A stretch of 64,000 nt of DNA from UBA5070 sp035913415 (lineage in GTDB: Bacteria; Fibrobacterota; Fibrobacteria; UBA5070), in NCBI GenBank assembly GCA_035913415.1, contig JAMIIV010000159.1, positions 62,001-126,000 of the forward strand, written 5' to 3'. This document shows positions 37,826 to 46,349 of this stretch, piece after piece; positions within the stretch are counted from its first letter, which is position 1; every line of letters starts with the position of its first letter. A program made the position numbers and the translations under genes. The notes under the pieces are model-generated. The model saw only the letters and a program-made list of their open reading frames with translations, ran no database searches and was not told the DNA's origin.

Positions 37826-39640
37826 TCAGCCCCCCAGCTCCTCCCACCGCGCGTAGGCCGCCGCGATCTCCGTGACCAGACTCTGCACACGCGCGTTGGC
37901 GGTGGCGATCTCGGCGGCGCTTTTGCGGTAAAAAGCAGGGTCGGCCATGGCCTCGCCCAGAGCGGCCTGTTCCCTCTCCAGGGTTTCGATGAGCGCGGGC
38001 AGGGCGTCGAATTCGCGCTGCTCCTTGTAGGACAACTTGCGCTTGACCACCGCCTCGACGGGGGTGACGACGGATTCCGTCTTCACGGCGGCGGAGCGGG
38101 CGGCGGCTTCGTCGCGGGCGTCCTTATCGGCCTCGCGCGCTTTGCGGCCCTCCATGTCGCGTTTCCAGTCGGAGTAACCGCCCACGTGTTCGGTCACCTC
38201 GCCGTTGTCGCCGATGGCCAGCACCGTGGTGGCCACCTCGTCCAGGAAGGCACGGTCGTGGCTCACCAGGATCACGGTGCCGTCGAACTCCACCAGGAGG
38301 TCTTCCAGCAGGTCCAGGGTCTCGGCGTCCAGGTCGTTGGTGGGCTCGTCCAGCACCAGCACGTTGGCGGGCCGCGTGAACAATCGCGCCAGCAACAAGC
38401 GGTTGCGCTCGCCGCCGGAGAGTCCGCCCACCTTCTTGTTGCCCGCCTCGACGGTGAACAAGAACTCTTGCAGGTAGGTGACCACGTGCCGCGGTTTGCC
38501 GCCGATGGTGATCGTGTCGCGCCCTTCGCCGATCGCCTCGCGCAGCGTGCTCTCGGGATCAATCTGGTCGCGCATCTGGTCGAAGTACAGGACCTCCAGG
38601 TTGGTCCCCAGCTTCACGGTCCCCTTGGAGGGGGTCAGCTCGCCCAGCAACACGCGGATCAGCGTGGTCTTGCCGGCGCCGTTGGGCCCCAGGATGGCGA
38701 CCTTGTCGCCGCGCTGGATGATCGTCGAGACGTTGTTCAGGATCTGCTTGTCGCCATACGAGAACGAGATCTTCTTGGCATCGACCACCTTGCGTCCGGA
38801 CTTTTCGGCGCTGTCGATCTTCATCTGCACCGCGCCCTGGTTCTCGCGCCGCTCCGAGCGTTCGCGGCGCAGCGATTCCAGCCGCCGCACACGCCCTTCG
38901 TTGCGGGTACGGCGCGCCTTCAGGCCCTTGCGGATCCACACTTCCTCGGCGGCCAGGAACTTGTCGAACTCCATCTGGGCCTTCTCTTCGGCCTCCAGCA
39001 TGGCTTGTTTGCGCTCCAGGAATTGGTCGTAATTGCAGGCCCAATCGAAAAGCCGCCCGCGATCGAGTTCCAGGATGCGGTTGGCCATCCGGCGCAGGAA
39101 GGCGCGGTCGTGGGTCACGAACATCAGGGCCACGCCGCTGGACAGCAGCACGTCTTCCATCCAGGCGATCGAGGCGATGTCCAGGTGGTTGGTGGGTTCG
39201 TCCAAAAGCAACAGGTCCGGCTCGCCAGCCAGGGCGCGCGCCAGCAGCACGCGGCGTTTCTGTCCACCCGAAAGCTCGGAGAACAACGCCTCGGGGTCCA
39301 GACCCACGCGTTCCACCCAGTTCTCGGTCTCGAGGTCCACCTTCCAATCACCCTCTTCCTCGTGGTGCATGGCCCCGGTGCGCACGATCTCCTGGACCGT
39401 CCCACCGAGCTCGGGAATGTCCTGCGGCAGGTACCCGATACGCGTCTGGGCGTCGCGAATGATCTCGCCCTCGTCCGGCTCGTGTTCGCCCATGATCAGG
39501 CGCATGGTCGTGGACTTGCCGGTCCCGTTGCGGCCCGTGAGGCAGATGCGCTCGCCGCGTTCCAGGGAGAAGCGCACCCCATCCAAAAGGGGCACGCCGA
39601 GCATGCGGAACGAGACTTCGCGAAAGGAAAGAAGAGCCAT
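37826..39640 (-). CDS. uup: ABC-F ATPase of the Uup type (604 aa)
   Basis: Two ATP-binding cassettes in one soluble chain. The first has GRNGTGKST (about 37), signature LSGGQKRR and DEPTNHLD. The second has GPNGAGKTT (about 325), signature LSGGERNR and DEPTNDLD. Between them lies a charged P-site linker (about 215-275). The C terminus is a ~70-residue coiled coil (ALIETLEREQAALGEAMAD), which marks the Uup branch. Uup-type proteins act at the ribosome and bind branched DNA. No membrane part is present. A hairpin abuts the start codon. Confidence 0.9.
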   Translation of the reverse strand: MALLSFREVSFRMLGVPLLDGVRFSLERGERICLTGRNGTGKSTTMRLIMGEHEPDEGEIIRDAQTRIGYLPQDIPELGGTVQEIVRTGAMHHEEEGDWKVDLETENWVERVGLDPEALFSELSGGQKRRVLLARALAGEPDLLLLDEPTNHLDIASIAWMEDVLLSSGVALMFVTHDRAFLRRMANRILELDRGRLFDWACNYDQFLERKQAMLEAEEKAQMEFDKFLAAEEVWIRKGLKARRTRNEGRVRRLESLRRERSERRENQGAVQMKIDSAEKSGRKVVDAKKISFSYGDKQILNNVSTIIQRGDKVAILGPNGAGKTTLIRVLLGELTPSKGTVKLGTNLEVLYFDQMRDQIDPESTLREAIGEGRDTITIGGKPRHVVTYLQEFLFTVEAGNKKVGGLSGGERNRLLLARLFTRPANVLVLDEPTNDLDAETLDLLEDLLVEFDGTVILVSHDRAFLDEVATTVLAIGDNGEVTEHVGGYSDWKRDMEGRKAREADKDARDEAAARSAAVKTESVVTPVEAVVKRKLSYKEQREFDALPALIETLEREQAALGEAMADPAFYRKSAAEIATANARVQSLVTEIAAAYARWEELGG

Positions 39641-39641
39641 A

Positions 39642-39661
39642 GGGGGCCAAAGGTAGCCCCC
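39642..39661 (-). promoter_or_regulatory. Hairpin directly before the uup start codon
   Basis: GGGGGC (39642-39647) and GCCCCC (39656-39661) pair around an 8-base loop. In the mRNA the stem ends one base before the AUG and there is no free ribosome-binding site, so it could restrict initiation. Confidence 0.45.
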
Positions 39662-39782
39662 AACGCCGCCGTTCCATCAACGCCCGTCCCCGCCGCCGCC
39701 ACATCGACGCAGAGCCGCCCTGCAGGGCGACTCTAATCGGGGGGGCGGCCCAAACCGGTCGGCGGCGGATTTACCGTCGGGG

Positions 39783-40388
39783 CTACCCCGCGTCGGGGGG
39801 CGCGTCCATCGAAACCCCCAGATCCTGGATGATGCCGTCGTCCAGGCGGTAGACCCAGCCGTGTACCGACAATTTCTGCCCGCGCTCCCAGGCGCTGCGC
39901 AGGATGCCCGAATGCGACAGGGCGTGCACCTGCGACGACACGTTCAATTCGCAGATGCGGTCTTCGAGCTCCTTGCCCTCCAGACCGTCGAGCTTGCGGC
40001 GGTGGCGGCGGGCCAGCTCGCGCACGGGCTCCAGCCAGTAGTCGGCGATGCCGGGAAGCCGCCCCTGCAACGCGGCGCGGATGCCGCCGCAGCCGTAGTG
40101 GCCCACCACCAGCACGTGTTCCACCTGCAGGATGTCCACCGCGTACTCCAGCACCGACATCAGGTTCACGTCGGTGGGGTGGGCGATGTTCGCCACGTTG
40201 CGGTGCACGAACACCTGCCCCGGCACCAGCCCCGTGATCTGGTTGGCCGGAACGCGGCTGTCCGAACACCCAATCCAGAGGAACTTGGGGTTCTGCTGGG
40301 CGGCCAGACGGCCGAAGAATCCCGGATCCGTCTCCCGTACGTCGGCAGCCCAGCGTCGATTGTTGGCAAGCAGGTCCTGGATTTCCAT
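39783..40388 (-). CDS. Beta-class carbonic anhydrase (201 aa)
   Basis: Zinc ligands and catalytic dyad are clear: Cys41 and Asp43 in CSDSR, His97 and Cys100 in HYGCGG. The N-terminal LLANNRRWA and the WIGCSDSRVPANQITG segment identify the bacterial Can-type branch. The enzyme interconverts carbon dioxide and bicarbonate in the cytoplasm. The ATG at 40388 is chosen from family alignment; the longer frame upstream runs into the divergent lipA promoter. It shares a 67-bp intergenic region with lipA. Confidence 0.93.
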   Translation of the reverse strand: MEIQDLLANNRRWAADVRETDPGFFGRLAAQQNPKFLWIGCSDSRVPANQITGLVPGQVFVHRNVANIAHPTDVNLMSVLEYAVDILQVEHVLVVGHYGCGGIRAALQGRLPGIADYWLEPVRELARRHRRKLDGLEGKELEDRICELNVSSQVHALSHSGILRSAWERGQKLSVHGWVYRLDDGIIQDLGVSMDAPPDAG

Positions 40389-40455
40389 GGGCAACCAAGA
40401 TAGAAGGAGACCCGATCTCGCCCACCTCCATTGGTCCGAGTACCTTTGTCCTCCC

Positions 40456-41373
40456 ATGTCCGACTGCGCTTCCAGCACCGCTTCCGTCCCGGCCAACGGC
40501 CGCAAACCCTCCTGGATCCGCTCCCGGTTGCCCGGAGGCCCGGCCTACGCCGAGGTCCGCGGCATCGTGGAGGGCCACAAGCTGAACACGGTCTGCCAGA
40601 GCGCGGAATGTCCCAACATGGGTGAGTGCTGGAACCGCGGCACGGCCACGTTCATGATCCTGGGCAACGTGTGCACCCGCGCCTGCGGGTTCTGCGCCGT
40701 GGCGACGGGTCGCCCCACCGAGCTGGATCTGGACGAGCCCCGCCGGGTGGCAGACGCCGTGCGCCTGATGAAGCTCAAACACGTGGTGGTCACCAGCGTC
40801 AACCGCGACGAACTGGCCGACGGCGGCGCGGGGGTCTGGGCCGCCACCATCCGCGGCATCAAGGCCGTGGCCCCGAACACCACCCTGGAAACCCTCACCG
40901 GCGACTTCAAAGGCCGCGAAGACCTGCTGCGCCTGGTGATCGACGCCGGTCCCGACATCTACAACCACAACCTCGAGACCGTCGAGCGCATGAGCCGCGC
41001 CGTGCGCCCCCAGGCCAGCTACGAACGCTCGTTGGAGGTGCTGCGCCGCGCCGCCTCGTGGGGAGCCGTCACCAAGTCGGGTCTCATGCTGGGCATCGGG
41101 GAGCGCAAACCCGAAATCGCCGATGCCCTGCGCCGCCTGCGCGATGTGGGTGTGCAGATCCTGACTCTGGGTCAGTATCTGCAACCGGCCAAACAGTACC
41201 TGCCGGTCGACCGCTGGGTCACCCCGGACGAATTCGCCGAATGGAAGGCCTTCGCCGAAGGCATCGGGTTCGCGTCGGTGGCATCGGGACCCATGGTCCG
41301 CAGCTCGTACCACGCCGACGAGACCGCCAAAGTGGTGCCCGGATTCGAAGGCGTGACCCTCCGCGCACCCTGA
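40456..41373 (+). CDS. lipA: Lipoyl synthase (305 aa)
   Basis: A radical-SAM enzyme that inserts two sulfurs into octanoyl groups on lipoyl-dependent enzymes. Both iron-sulfur clusters are visible: auxiliary cluster Cys47, Cys52, Cys58, and radical-SAM cluster C-x3-C-x2-C at Cys73, Cys77, Cys80. The family motif ETLTGDF and the C-terminal GPMVRSSYHAD, including the serine that ligates the auxiliary cluster, are present. Length is normal. Octanoyl transferase LipB is not next to it. Confidence 0.95.
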   Translation: MSDCASSTASVPANGRKPSWIRSRLPGGPAYAEVRGIVEGHKLNTVCQSAECPNMGECWNRGTATFMILGNVCTRACGFCAVATGRPTELDLDEPRRVADAVRLMKLKHVVVTSVNRDELADGGAGVWAATIRGIKAVAPNTTLETLTGDFKGREDLLRLVIDAGPDIYNHNLETVERMSRAVRPQASYERSLEVLRRAASWGAVTKSGLMLGIGERKPEIADALRRLRDVGVQILTLGQYLQPAKQYLPVDRWVTPDEFAEWKAFAEGIGFASVASGPMVRSSYHADETAKVVPGFEGVTLRAP

Positions 41374-41473
41374 AGCCTTCCCGGCGTTTGTACCCGCGAT
41401 CCAAGCCGTGGGAAACCATGGACTTGCAGGTCTTCCGGAATGGTAGACTGGGTGGGAACACCCAAGGAAATCC

Positions 41474-44400
41474 ATGTCCCTCGATCCATCGCAGGAATTC
41501 CTCCTCCCGCTGTTGAACGCGACCCCGGTGCCCATGCTCGTGTCCGAGCTGGTGGGCGGGCGCATCGTTGCGATCAACTCCTTGGGAGAGGAGCTTTTCC
41601 AGGCCAGCGCCGATGCCCTGGTCGGACGGACGGCCATCGACCTCGGGTTCTGGAACAACGTCCGCGCTCGTGAGGAGTTCGTCGTCTCCTTCCAGGCCGG
41701 GGGCGAAGGCCGACTCGAGACGGTGATCCAACGGGCCGACGGCACCTCCCGCCACTGCATCCTTTGTGCACGCATCCTACAGGGGAGCGTTGATCCCGTG
41801 TTGGTCATCTCCACCCTCCTGGATATCACCGAGGTTCAAGCCATTGGCCAGCGCCGCCAGGAGGCCGAAGCGGCCCAGCGCCTCGCCGAAGACCGCTTGA
41901 ACCAGATCCTGGAGAATTCCTACGACGGCCTCTGGGACTTCAATGTCGTCACCGGCGACGTCTACTTCAGCCCCCGCTATTTCCGGATCCTGGGCTGCGA
42001 ACCCGGGGAATTCGAGCCCACCTTCGAACGTTGGAGGGCGCTGCTTCACCCCGACGACCTCAGCTTGGCCGAAGCCGTGCTTCTGCGGCATTTCCAGGAT
42101 CCCTCCGTCCCCTACCTGGTCGAATTCCGCATGCGCCACAAGGACGGATCCTGGATCTGGATCGAAGCCCACGGCAATGTTGTCGAGCGGGATCCGGAGG
42201 GCAAACCCGTGCGGATGGTGGGCACGCACACGGACATCACCTCCCGCAAGAAGGCCCAGGAAGACCTGCTGCGCTCCGAACACCGCCTCGAACACATCGT
42301 CCGCTCCCTCGCCGAAGGTGTCATCACCCTCGACGGCAACGGGTCGGTGCTCCAGGCAAATTCGCGGGCCCACGAGATCCTCAAGGTCCCCGATGGCGTG
42401 TTGCACGGGGTGAACATGGTGTCCGGAGGCTGGAACTTCCTGCACCCCGATGGATCCATCCTCCCTCCCGATCAACAGCCAGGCTGGCTGACCCTCCAGG
42501 ACGGCCAGAGCCGTCGCAACGTCGAAGTCGGGGTCGTTGCCCCCGATGCCTCCATCGTCTGGATCAGCGTCAGCACCTCCGTCCTGGAACACGCTTCCGA
42601 TGGTCGCCCCTCCCTGTTGCTGGTCTCCTTTTCCGACATCACCGGGCGCAAGGTGCAGGAAGAAACGTTCCGGAACCAGGAAAAGCGCCTGCGCGAGGTC
42701 GCCGACATGTCGCAAGACATGCTCAGTCGCCACGACATGGCCGGGGTCTGCCTTTGGGCCTCGCCGGCGTGCCGTCACATCCTGGGCATCGAACCCGAAG
42801 CCGTGGTGGGACACTCCGCCTTCGCCTTCATCGTCGACGACGATGTCGCGACCGTCCAGGCCGCTCTGGGACAGTTGGTCCAGCAGGGAACCTCGCGCCT
42901 CCAATACCGGATCCGTCGCACCGACGGTTCCATCCTGTGGTGCGAGACCATCTGGAGCCTCACCCGCGACGCCTCGGGCAACCCCCACGAGATCCACTGC
43001 TCCACCCGCGACATCGGGGAGCAGAAACGGCAGAGCGACCTGTTGCGCACCAGCCAGCGGATCGCCCACCTGGGCGGATGGGAAACCGATGTGCCCACCG
43101 GCACCACCACCTGGACCGAAGAGCTCTTCCGGATCCACGAGATCCACGACGACGAGATCGACACCAAGAACATCCGCTCCATGCTCCCCTACCTGGGAGA
43201 CAGCTCGCGCGAGGCCATGCTCGCGGCCCACAGACGCCTCCTGGAAGACGGCACACCCTGGTCGCTGGTCCTGCACGGCATCACGACCAAGGGCACCCCC
43301 CTGGTCATCCAGTCCACCTGCGAAGGCGTCTTCGAGGACGGAACGCTGCGGACCTTGCGCGGCACCACCCAGGACATCACCCAGCAGGAGCGCCTCCGCC
43401 AACAACTGGAATCCGTCTCGCGCCTCAACGCCTCCATTCTGTCCACCACCGAGGCCATGATCGTCCTGCTCGACCGCGAAGGCCGCATCGTGCGCTTCAA
43501 CCATGCCTGCGAGCGCCTCACCGGCTGGCTCGAATCCGAAGTCCTCGGGATTCATTTCTTCGCGATCCTGATCCCCGAAAGCGAACGCGGCGCGGTCGAG
43601 CAGGTGTTCCACAACCTCACCAACGGCATGTTCCCCAACCAGTACGAGAACCACTGGCTCACCCGCCAAGGGGAAATGCTGTGGATCTCCTGGGCCAACT
43701 CGGTCCTGCTCGACGACTCCGGAACCATCCAATACGTCCTGGGAACCGGCATCGACATGACCGCGCATCGGGCCACCCAGTTGGAGCTTCTGGACAGCCA
43801 GGAGAAATGGCGGGTGCTCATCGAGAGCGCGCCCGAAGCCATCGTCATCCTGAATCTCCAGGAAGGCAGGTTCCTGCAGGTGAATCCCGCCGCCGAGGCC
43901 CTCTTCGGACTTCCCAAACCCGCGCTGCTGAAGCTGGGTCCGATCGAAGTGTCTCCCGAACGGCAACCCGACGGGGTCCCGTCCGAAAAGGTCGCACGGG
44001 ACTGGATCTCCAAAGCGATGCAGGGCGGCCCGGTGACCTTCGAGTGGGTCCACCGCCACGCCGACGGGCACGAGATCCTCTGCCTGATCAACCTCAGTGC
44101 GCTGCCACCCGACCAGCAGGGGCACCCCCTCCTGCGCGCCTCCATCGTCGACATCACCGAACGCCGCAAGACGGAATCCGTCCTGGAGGCCCTGGTCCGG
44201 GGAACCTCCTCGCACTTCGGGCAGGCCTTCTTCGACGCCTTGGTCAAGGATCTCGCGCAACTTCTGGATGTGCAATACGCCTACATCGCCCGCATCGACG
44301 CCGGAGAGGTCCGGACCCTGTCCTTCTTCGCCGACCACAACCTCGCGGTTCCCCTGTGTTTTCCTCTCGACGGATCGCCCTGCCAGAAGGTCTTCACCTC

Positions 44401-45430
44401 GGGTCCGTTCTTCGCCCCCTCCAAGGTCCGCGAACTGTTTCCCGGCAACACCATCCTCGACGAACTGGAGGCCGAGAGCTACATGGGCGTGCCGCTGTTC
44501 AACGCCGCCCACGAACCCATCGGGGTGCTGGCCGTGCTCGACGCACGCCCCATGCCCGCAAGCGACCTGGCCCGGGCCATCCTCACGATCTTCGCCGGAC
44601 GCGCCCAAGGCGAAGTCGAGCGCCTGGAGGCCGAGCAGGCGCTGCGTCGGCTGAACATCGAGCTCGAGCACCGGGTGCACGAGCGCACCGCCGAACTGCA
44701 GGCCTCCAACCGGGAACTCGAATCCTTCTCCTACTCGGTCAGCCACGACCTTCGCAGCCCGTTGCGGTCCGTCGACGGTTTCGCCCAGGCCCTGCAAGAG
44801 GACTACGGCAACGTCCTCGACCAGATCGCGGTGGACTACCTCGGACGCATTCGCGCCGCCAGCCACCGCATGGCCGACCTCATCGACGACCTCCTCTCGT
44901 TGTCACGCTCGTCCCGCACCACCTTGCACAAGGCCCCTCTCGACCTCTCCGCGATGGCCCGCGAGATCCTCGACGGTCTGCGCGAATCCAACCCCGAGCG
45001 TCTGGTCGAATTCGACGTCGCCCCCGACTTGTACACCTTCGCCGATTCCGTCCTGATGCGATCGGTGCTCGAAAACCTGCTGGGCAACGCCTGGAAATAT
45101 TCCCGCAACCGACGTCCCGCCCAAATCCACTTCCTGGCGGAACCCGCGCCCTCCGGTTTCGACGGGTTCTCCATCTCCGACAACGGCGCGGGATTCGACA
45201 TGGCGCACGCCAACCGGCTGTTCCGAACCTTCCAACGCCTGCACGGCGCCGACGAATTCGAGGGCAACGGAATCGGCCTGGCCACGGTGCGCCGCATTCT
45301 GGAACGCCACGGTGGTTCCATCACCGGCGAGGGCATCCTCGAAAACGGTGCTACGTTCCATTTCCGGCTGCCCCACGGACCCATTCCCGAGTCCGATCGG
45401 GATCCTTCCAGCCCCCTCCCGCGAGACTGA
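41474..45430 (+). CDS. Multi-PAS/GAF sensor histidine kinase (1318 aa)
   Basis: AAGGAAA precedes the ATG. No membrane segment is visible, so this is a cytoplasmic sensor. About seven PAS domains follow one another over residues ~10-890 (for example SYDGLWDFNVVTGDVYFSP, SLAEGVITLDGNGSVLQANS, SAPEAIVILNLQEG). A GAF domain follows (about 905-1050), then a coiled coil, HisKA with His1091 (SYSVSHDLRSPLRS) and a HATPase domain (NLLGNAWKYS, DNGAGFD, GNGIGLATV). The layout resembles bacteriophytochrome-like kinases that signal to Rcp1-type regulators, but no bilin-binding cysteine was identified. It is followed after 2 bp by a CheY-like gene, its likely partner. Confidence 0.93.
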   Translation: MSLDPSQEFLLPLLNATPVPMLVSELVGGRIVAINSLGEELFQASADALVGRTAIDLGFWNNVRAREEFVVSFQAGGEGRLETVIQRADGTSRHCILCARILQGSVDPVLVISTLLDITEVQAIGQRRQEAEAAQRLAEDRLNQILENSYDGLWDFNVVTGDVYFSPRYFRILGCEPGEFEPTFERWRALLHPDDLSLAEAVLLRHFQDPSVPYLVEFRMRHKDGSWIWIEAHGNVVERDPEGKPVRMVGTHTDITSRKKAQEDLLRSEHRLEHIVRSLAEGVITLDGNGSVLQANSRAHEILKVPDGVLHGVNMVSGGWNFLHPDGSILPPDQQPGWLTLQDGQSRRNVEVGVVAPDASIVWISVSTSVLEHASDGRPSLLLVSFSDITGRKVQEETFRNQEKRLREVADMSQDMLSRHDMAGVCLWASPACRHILGIEPEAVVGHSAFAFIVDDDVATVQAALGQLVQQGTSRLQYRIRRTDGSILWCETIWSLTRDASGNPHEIHCSTRDIGEQKRQSDLLRTSQRIAHLGGWETDVPTGTTTWTEELFRIHEIHDDEIDTKNIRSMLPYLGDSSREAMLAAHRRLLEDGTPWSLVLHGITTKGTPLVIQSTCEGVFEDGTLRTLRGTTQDITQQERLRQQLESVSRLNASILSTTEAMIVLLDREGRIVRFNHACERLTGWLESEVLGIHFFAILIPESERGAVEQVFHNLTNGMFPNQYENHWLTRQGEMLWISWANSVLLDDSGTIQYVLGTGIDMTAHRATQLELLDSQEKWRVLIESAPEAIVILNLQEGRFLQVNPAAEALFGLPKPALLKLGPIEVSPERQPDGVPSEKVARDWISKAMQGGPVTFEWVHRHADGHEILCLINLSALPPDQQGHPLLRASIVDITERRKTESVLEALVRGTSSHFGQAFFDALVKDLAQLLDVQYAYIARIDAGEVRTLSFFADHNLAVPLCFPLDGSPCQKVFTSGPFFAPSKVRELFPGNTILDELEAESYMGVPLFNAAHEPIGVLAVLDARPMPASDLARAILTIFAGRAQGEVERLEAEQALRRLNIELEHRVHERTAELQASNRELESFSYSVSHDLRSPLRSVDGFAQALQEDYGNVLDQIAVDYLGRIRAASHRMADLIDDLLSLSRSSRTTLHKAPLDLSAMAREILDGLRESNPERLVEFDVAPDLYTFADSVLMRSVLENLLGNAWKYSRNRRPAQIHFLAEPAPSGFDGFSISDNGAGFDMAHANRLFRTFQRLHGADEFEGNGIGLATVRRILERHGGSITGEGILENGATFHFRLPHGPIPESDRDPSSPLPRD

Positions 45431-45432
45431 AC

Positions 45433-45867
45433 ATGGACAACCGCTTCATCCTCCTGGTGGAGGACAACCCCGACGATGCGGCGCTCACGCTGCGAGCCTT
45501 CAAGAAGGTGAACATCGCCAATCAGGTGGTGGTCTGCCGCGACGGTGCCGAAGCCCTCGACTTCCTGTTCTGCCGAGGGGCCTACGCCGAGCGTTCCATC
45601 CTGCTGCAACCTTCCGTCATCCTGCTCGATCTCAAACTCCCCAAGTTCGACGGCCTCGAAGTCCTTCAAGCCCTGCGCGAAGACGAACGCACCCGCCACC
45701 ACCGCGTGGTCGTTCTCACTTCTTCCCGCGAAGAACAGGACATCCTCCAGAGTTACGATCTGGGGGCCAACAGCTACATCAGAAAACCCGTGGATTTCGA
45801 CAAGTTCCTTGTGGCCGTCGGGCAGTTGGGGCTGTATTGGCTCCTGCTGAACGAACCCTCGGTCTGA
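45433..45867 (+). CDS. CheY-like (Rcp1-type) response regulator 1 (144 aa)
   Basis: A single receiver domain: acidic pocket EDNPDD, phosphoacceptor Asp66 (ILLDLKLP), Thr/Ser switch (VLTSS) and Lys in RKPVDF. It has the Rcp1-style extension FDKFLVAVGQLGLYWLLLNE. No output domain is present, so it probably relays phosphate within the operon. The ATG is 2 bp after the kinase stop. Confidence 0.93.
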   Translation: MDNRFILLVEDNPDDAALTLRAFKKVNIANQVVVCRDGAEALDFLFCRGAYAERSILLQPSVILLDLKLPKFDGLEVLQALREDERTRHHRVVVLTSSREEQDILQSYDLGANSYIRKPVDFDKFLVAVGQLGLYWLLLNEPSV

Positions 45868-45902
45868 AACCCTCCGTCCTCCCTTTCCCTGGACACCACC
45901 CG

Positions 45903-46349
45903 ATGGATCGTCGCCCCATCCTTCTCGTCGAAGACAACCCGGACGATGTCTCCCTGGCCCTGCGCGCCTTCCGCAAGGTCGGCATCCAGAACCCCGTGGC
46001 TGTCGCCAAAGACGGTGAAGAGGCCATCGCCTGGCTTTTCGGGGAAGCCTCCCCCGGGAACTTCGACGGACACGATGGTCCATCCATCGTCCTTCTGGAC
46101 TTGAAACTTCCCAAGGTCGACGGACTGGAAGTCCTGCAGCGGATCCGTTCGGACGTGCGCACCCGACTGCACCGCGTCGTGGTCCTGACTTCCTCCCGGG
46201 AGGAATCCGACCTGGTCCGCTCCTATGATCTGGGCGCCAACAGCTACATCAGAAAACCCGTCGACTTCGACAAGTTCCTCGAGGCCATAGGGCAGATCGC
46301 CCTCTACTGGCTGGCCCTCAACGAAGTCCCCCCGGTGGTGCGCTCATGA
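45903..46349 (+). CDS. CheY-like (Rcp1-type) response regulator 2 (148 aa)
   Basis: A paralog of the preceding gene with the same landmarks: EDNPDD, phosphoacceptor Asp66, VLTSSREE, SYIRKPVDFDKFL. The tandem pair suggests a branched or buffered phosphorelay between the two kinases. Its end overlaps the start of the hybrid kinase by 4 bp. Confidence 0.93.
   Translation: MDRRPILLVEDNPDDVSLALRAFRKVGIQNPVAVAKDGEEAIAWLFGEASPGNFDGHDGPSIVLLDLKLPKVDGLEVLQRIRSDVRTRLHRVVVLTSSREESDLVRSYDLGANSYIRKPVDFDKFLEAIGQIALYWLALNEVPPVVRS

Noticed and set aside
39733..41829. Long minus-strand open frame over lipA (698 codons)
   Set aside because: It lies opposite the secure carbonic anhydrase/lipA pair and reads as a composition-driven shadow.
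41777..44866. 1029-codon minus-strand frame opposite the large sensor kinase
   Set aside because: The plus strand encodes unmistakable PAS, GAF and kinase domains; the opposite frame has no domain or ribosome-binding site.
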